DNA of 64,000 nucleotides from Rubrivivax sp. SCN 71-131 (GTDB lineage: Bacteria > Pseudomonadota > Gammaproteobacteria > Burkholderiales > Burkholderiaceae_C), in assembly GCA_001724995.1 (NCBI GenBank), contig MEFD01000017.1, positions 62,440 to 126,439 on the forward strand, read 5' to 3'. Shown piece by piece: positions 60,961 to 64,000 of the stretch. The stretch's first letter is position 1, and every line of letters starts with the position of its first letter. The position numbers and the translations under genes are program-made. The notes below the pieces were generated by a model, which was not told the DNA's origin, searched no databases, and was given only the letters and a program-made list of their open reading frames with translations.

Positions 60961-61228
60961 GCGGGCTCCGGCAATGACGGCGCGGCCCGGGCTCACGGGC
61001 TGCGTCTGCTCACGCGGCTGGGGTGGTTCGAATGCGCAACCGCCACCCGCCAGCGCCGTGGCCGGGGTGGACGGTCACCGGGGTCGGGGGGCGTCCAAGG
61101 AGCCGATCTCCGAGGTGAAAACCGCGAGATTATCGCACCGCGGATGGCGCCGGCGGCGGCGTCTGCGCGCGCGCGGGCATTGCGCCGTATGCTTCACCGC
61201 TTCGGCCGCACGGCCCCCACGAGTCGAC

Positions 61229-61888
61229 ATGACGAGCCCGAGCACCCAGTTCATCTTCATCCGCCACGGCGAGACCGATTGGAACCGCCAGCATCGCTTC
61301 CAGGGGCAGATCGACGTCCCCCTCAACGCCACCGGCCACGAGCAGGCGGCGCGCCTGGGCGAGTGCCTGGCCGATGAAGCGGCGGACGTGCTGCTGGCCA
61401 GCGACCTCGAGCGCGCGCGCCAGACGGCCGAGCCACTGGCCCGTGCCTGGGGGCTGCCGGTGCTGGCCGAGGCGGGGGTGCGCGAGCAGGCCTTCGGCGT
61501 GCTCGAAGGCCTGGACTTCCCGACCATCCAGCGCGAGCACCCGCAGCTGCTGGCCCAGTGGATCCAGCACCGCGCCGACTTCGCGCCGCCCGGCGGCGGC
61601 GAAAGCCAGCGCGTCTTCTACCAGCGCGTGAGCGCGGCCGTGCAGACGCTGGCGACGCGCCATGCCGGGCGCCGCGTGGTGGTGGTGACGCACGGCGGCG
61701 TGCTCGACATGCTCTGGCGCCGCGCGCACCAGCAGCCGCTGGACGGGCCGCGCCGCTGCGACATCCCCAACGCCGGGCTGAACCGGCTGCGCTGGCACGC
61801 CGGCGCCCTCATCATCGAGCGCTGGGCGGACGATGCACACCTCGCCGGCCTGCCACCGCAGCCGCTGGCGCAGGCTGCGCGCGCCTGA
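61229..61888 (+). CDS. histidine phosphatase (phosphoglycerate-mutase-like)
   Basis: 219 residues from ATG 61229. The RHG motif is 'FIFIRHGETDWNRQHRFQGQ', the second histidine is in 'VVVVTHGGVLDMLWRRAHQQ', and acid/base Glu lies in 'REQAFGVLEGLDF'. This is the cofactor-dependent mutase/phosphatase superfamily (GpmB/CobC/PhoE-like). Substrate uncertain. It is followed after 23 bases by the VOC gene. Confidence 0.92.
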   Translation: MTSPSTQFIFIRHGETDWNRQHRFQGQIDVPLNATGHEQAARLGECLADEAADVLLASDLERARQTAEPLARAWGLPVLAEAGVREQAFGVLEGLDFPTIQREHPQLLAQWIQHRADFAPPGGGESQRVFYQRVSAAVQTLATRHAGRRVVVVTHGGVLDMLWRRAHQQPLDGPRRCDIPNAGLNRLRWHAGALIIERWADDAHLAGLPPQPLAQAARA

Positions 61889-61911
61889 GGCGCGAGCACT
61901 GGAGGACCGAC

Positions 61912-62307
61912 ATGTTCAAGCGCATCGACCACATCGAACTCGTCACCCAGGACGAGGAGCGCACGGTGCGCTTCTACACCGGGGTGCTCGGGTTTCGCGA
62001 GCGCATGCGCATGGCGGTGCCCGGGCTGAAGCTGGTCTACCTGGACCTGGGCGGCACGACGGTGGAGCTGATGACCTACACCGAGATGACGCCCGCGCCG
62101 CGACCGCCCGGCGAGCACCTGGGCTGGCGGCTGATGGCGCTCGAGGTCGACGACCTCGAAGCGGCGCTGGCGGCGCTGGCCGAAATGGGCGTGGCGTGCA
62201 CCTGGGGCCCGCTCACCCGGGCGGCCTACGCGCGCGCCGAGATCCGCGATCCCGACGGCAACGCGATCGAGTTGCGGCAGTGGATCGCGCAGCCGGCGCC
62301 GGCCTGA
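61912..62307 (+). CDS. VOC-family protein (glyoxalase/lactoylglutathione-lyase-like)
   Basis: 131 residues from ATG 61912, with GGAGGA six bases upstream. Two betaalphabetabetabeta modules: 'RIDHIELVTQDEERTVRFYT' with metal-ligand His, and 'MALEVDDLEAALAALAEMGV'. A Glu ligand lies in 'GTTVELMTYTE', and 'IRDPDGNAIELRQW' ends the second module. Members include glyoxalase I and methylmalonyl-CoA epimerase; the exact reaction is unknown. Confidence 0.88.
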   Translation: MFKRIDHIELVTQDEERTVRFYTGVLGFRERMRMAVPGLKLVYLDLGGTTVELMTYTEMTPAPRPPGEHLGWRLMALEVDDLEAALAALAEMGVACTWGPLTRAAYARAEIRDPDGNAIELRQWIAQPAPA

Positions 62308-62380
62308 CCCCCGCGCCTGCATCGCCTCTGCACCGCAGGAGCGGCGGCGGCCGCGATGCGCGGTCCACCCGCCGCGGCGT

Positions 62381-63883
62381 CTACTGCCAGCTCATCGCCG
62401 CGAGGTCGTTGACCGACAGCGGCACGTCCTTCCACAGACCCTTCACGCGGGCGTTGGCCACGGTGATGAAGGTCGGCTGGAAGAGGTAGGCGGCAACGGC
62501 CTCCTCGGCCACCATCTTCTGCGCGTCGGCCATCAGCCTGTTGCGCTGCCCGGCGTCGACGGTGGCGTTGATCTTCGTCCAAAGCTCGTTGAAGGCCTGC
62601 GACTCGTAGCCCCAGTAGTAGCCGGGGCGCGCGAAGTTGCCGAAGTCCAGCGGCTCGACGTGGCTGACGATCGTCAGGTCGTAGGCCTTCTGGCCATAGA
62701 CGCCGGACATCCACTGCGCCCACTCGACGTTCTCGATCTTCGCGTGGATGCCGACCTTGGCCAGCTGCGCGGCGATGACCTCGCCGCCCTGGCGCGCGTA
62801 GCTCACCGGCGGCAGCTTCATCGTCAGCTCCAGCGGCGGCGTGACGCCGGCCTGATGCAGCAGCGCGCGCGCCTTGGCCTGGTCGAAGGGGTTGATCGCC
62901 GTGGTGTCGACGTAGCCCGGCGCGCCGGGCACGTAGAAGCTGCCGATGGGCACGCCGAAGCCGTCGACGGCGCCCTCGATCACCGCCTTGCGGTCGATCG
63001 CGGCAAGGATCGCGCGGCGCACGCGCACATCGTCCAGCGGCTTGCGCTTGTTGTTGATCGCCATGATGGTCTTCGCGCGCGAGCCGCCGACGATGACCTG
63101 GAACTTCTTGTTGCCCTCGAACTGCTTGATGCTGCGCTGCACGGCCACGCGCGGGAACACGTCGACGTCGCCGGAAAGCAGCGCCGCAGCCTGCGCCGCG
63201 ACGTCGCTGATGAAGCGGATCGTCACGCGACGCAGCTTCACGTCCTTGGCGTTGCGGTAGCCGTCCCAGCGCGAGAGCACGACGCTCGAGCCCTTGTTCC
63301 AGGCGTCGAGCTTGTAGGGCCCGGTGCCCACCGGCCTGGTGCCGTTGGTCGGCGCACTCTTGGGTTCGACGATGATCGCCGTGCCCTGGCCGAGCTGGAA
63401 CGGCAGGTCGACGTTGCCGTTCTTCAGGTTCAGCACCACGGTGTGCGCGTCGGGGGTGTCGATGCGCTCGATGTTGGCGAAGACGGCCTTGTCCTTGTTG
63501 ACGCTGTCCTTGCCGACGGCGCGCTCGAAGCTGAACTTCACCGCGGCGCTGTCGAAGGGCTCGCCGTTCTGGAACTTCACGCCGCGGCGCAGCTTGAAGG
63601 TATAGGTCTTGAGGTCGGGGCTGACCGTCCAGCTCTCGGCCAGCAGGCCGGTGATGCGGCTGTCGCTGTGGATCTTGGTCAGCGTCTCGAAGAGGTTGTA
63701 GAGCGAGACCTCGGCGATCGCCGAGGCCGCGCCGGCGGTCGGGTCCAGCCCCGGCGTGGGTTCGAGCTGCATCGCCAGCACCAGCGTGTCCTTCTTGGAC
63801 TGCGCGTGCGCGGGCGCCTGCAGCAGCAGCGCGGCGGTGGCGAGCGCGGTGGCGGTGAACAGGGTGGTGCGGCGTCGGATCAT
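62381..63883 (-). CDS. family-5 peptide ABC transporter binding protein (DppA/OppA-like)
   Basis: 500 residues with Sec signal 'TTLFTATALATAALLLQAPA' ending 'AHAQ'. Family-5 features include 'YNLFETLTKIHSDSRITGLL', 'TFKLRRGVKFQNGEPFDSAA' and 'VGTGPYKLDAWNKGSSVVLS'. It binds peptides or similar compounds in the periplasm. No permease is in the window; the partner probably lies upstream on the same strand beyond 64000. Different from the YejA-like protein at 2629-4482 in length and signal type. Confidence 0.93.
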   Translation of the reverse strand: MIRRRTTLFTATALATAALLLQAPAHAQSKKDTLVLAMQLEPTPGLDPTAGAASAIAEVSLYNLFETLTKIHSDSRITGLLAESWTVSPDLKTYTFKLRRGVKFQNGEPFDSAAVKFSFERAVGKDSVNKDKAVFANIERIDTPDAHTVVLNLKNGNVDLPFQLGQGTAIIVEPKSAPTNGTRPVGTGPYKLDAWNKGSSVVLSRWDGYRNAKDVKLRRVTIRFISDVAAQAAALLSGDVDVFPRVAVQRSIKQFEGNKKFQVIVGGSRAKTIMAINNKRKPLDDVRVRRAILAAIDRKAVIEGAVDGFGVPIGSFYVPGAPGYVDTTAINPFDQAKARALLHQAGVTPPLELTMKLPPVSYARQGGEVIAAQLAKVGIHAKIENVEWAQWMSGVYGQKAYDLTIVSHVEPLDFGNFARPGYYWGYESQAFNELWTKINATVDAGQRNRLMADAQKMVAEEAVAAYLFQPTFITVANARVKGLWKDVPLSVNDLAAMSWQ

Positions 63884-63940
63884 CGAGGGGCCTCCTGGAG
63901 TGCAGACCCCGATGCTACGGCCTGCGCCCCCGGCCCCGGT

Positions 63941-64000
63941 TCACTTGAGCTGCGCGCCGCGCGAGTCGAACACGCTCACCGCGACCGGGATGCCCTCGCG
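63941..64000 (-). CDS. C-terminal 19 codons of an unidentified gene
   Basis: The minus strand reads REGIPVAVSVFDSRGAQLK and then TGA at 63943-63941. The rest of the gene lies outside the window. The gap of 57 bases to the binding-protein start suggests one operon. The fragment is too short to name a family. Confidence 0.5.
   Translation of the reverse strand, partial: REGIPVAVSVFDSRGAQLK

Noticed and set aside
61025..61050. GGTTCGAATGCGCAACC, reminiscent of a tRNA T-arm
   Set aside because: No acceptor stem, D-arm or anticodon arm can be placed around it.
60961..61228. Possible Mg2+-sensing leader upstream of corA
   Set aside because: No recognisable ykoK or mgtA-type element could be identified. 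The region is simply GC-rich.

Overview
The window is about 70% GC, densely packed, and shows no plasmid, phage or insertion-sequence hallmark. Gene content points to a betaproteobacterium of the order Burkholderiales: glcD-glcE-glcF, metX-metW, a stand-alone homocysteine-methyltransferase half of methionine synthase, transketolase-gapA-purC, an H-NS-family protein with a basic linker, and SPFH/DUF4178/DUF350 genes. The genus is not resolved. I see no rRNA, tRNA, CRISPR array or transposase gene.

Layout. 1-2.6 kb: the N-terminus of serA (leaving the window), an RlmN-family radical-SAM enzyme, a small membrane protein and trxC. 2.6-10.7 kb: a YejABEF/Dpp-type peptide ABC importer (binding protein divergent from two permeases and a fused double ATPase) followed by a TonB-dependent receptor. 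10.7-14.2 kb: an iron locus of ftrABCD type in which ftrA and ftrD are intact but ftrB and ftrC are reduced to fragments, then a convergent outer-membrane protein gene. Two similar Fur-box-like palindromes bracket this locus. 14.3-20.7 kb: a frameshifted LuxR-type regulator, then a two-gene signalling operon (HD-GYP response regulator and a 1492-residue hybrid histidine kinase). 20.8-24.6 kb: a small membrane protein, a lysophospholipase-like hydrolase, a Nudix hydrolase, and metX-metW behind a SAM-II-type riboswitch with a terminator hairpin.

24.7-33.8 kb: an FMN-dependent glutamate-synthase-like protein, glpK, and the glycolate oxidase operon glcD-glcE-(methyltransferase)-(mntA-hepT)-glcF, in which an HEPN/MNT toxin-antitoxin pair sits between the FAD-binding and iron-sulfur subunits. 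33.8-41 kb: a thioesterase, an MtfA-type peptidase, an H-NS-like protein, a small acetyltransferase, a probable double-hotdog protein, a Crp/Fnr regulator, a tandem AAA+ ATPase and a multi-pass membrane protein. 41-46.8 kb: the metH N-terminal half, a ParE/RelE-ParD-like pair, purC (apparently with a CTG start), gapA and tkt.

46.8-54.4 kb holds the most system-like block: speD, then on the other strand SPFH/SHOCT protein, DUF4178 protein, DUF350 protein, membrane-anchored spermidine-synthase-like protein and an exported FAD amine-oxidase-like lipoprotein, with an aldo/keto reductase next to them. This looks like a membrane-associated polyamine system. 54.5-64 kb: a TPP riboswitch in front of a thiamine-binding MTH1187-family protein that carries a predicted signal peptide, a nitrilase-family amidase, glnE, an EamA transporter, corA, a histidine phosphatase, a VOC protein, a second family-5 peptide-binding protein and the last 19 codons of its upstream neighbour.

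Several loci look remodelled relative to the usual Burkholderiales arrangement (ftrBC deletions, gapA joined directly to purC, metH half without its partner, toxin-antitoxin pairs inside or beside metabolic operons). Assembly error cannot be excluded for any of them from the sequence alone.
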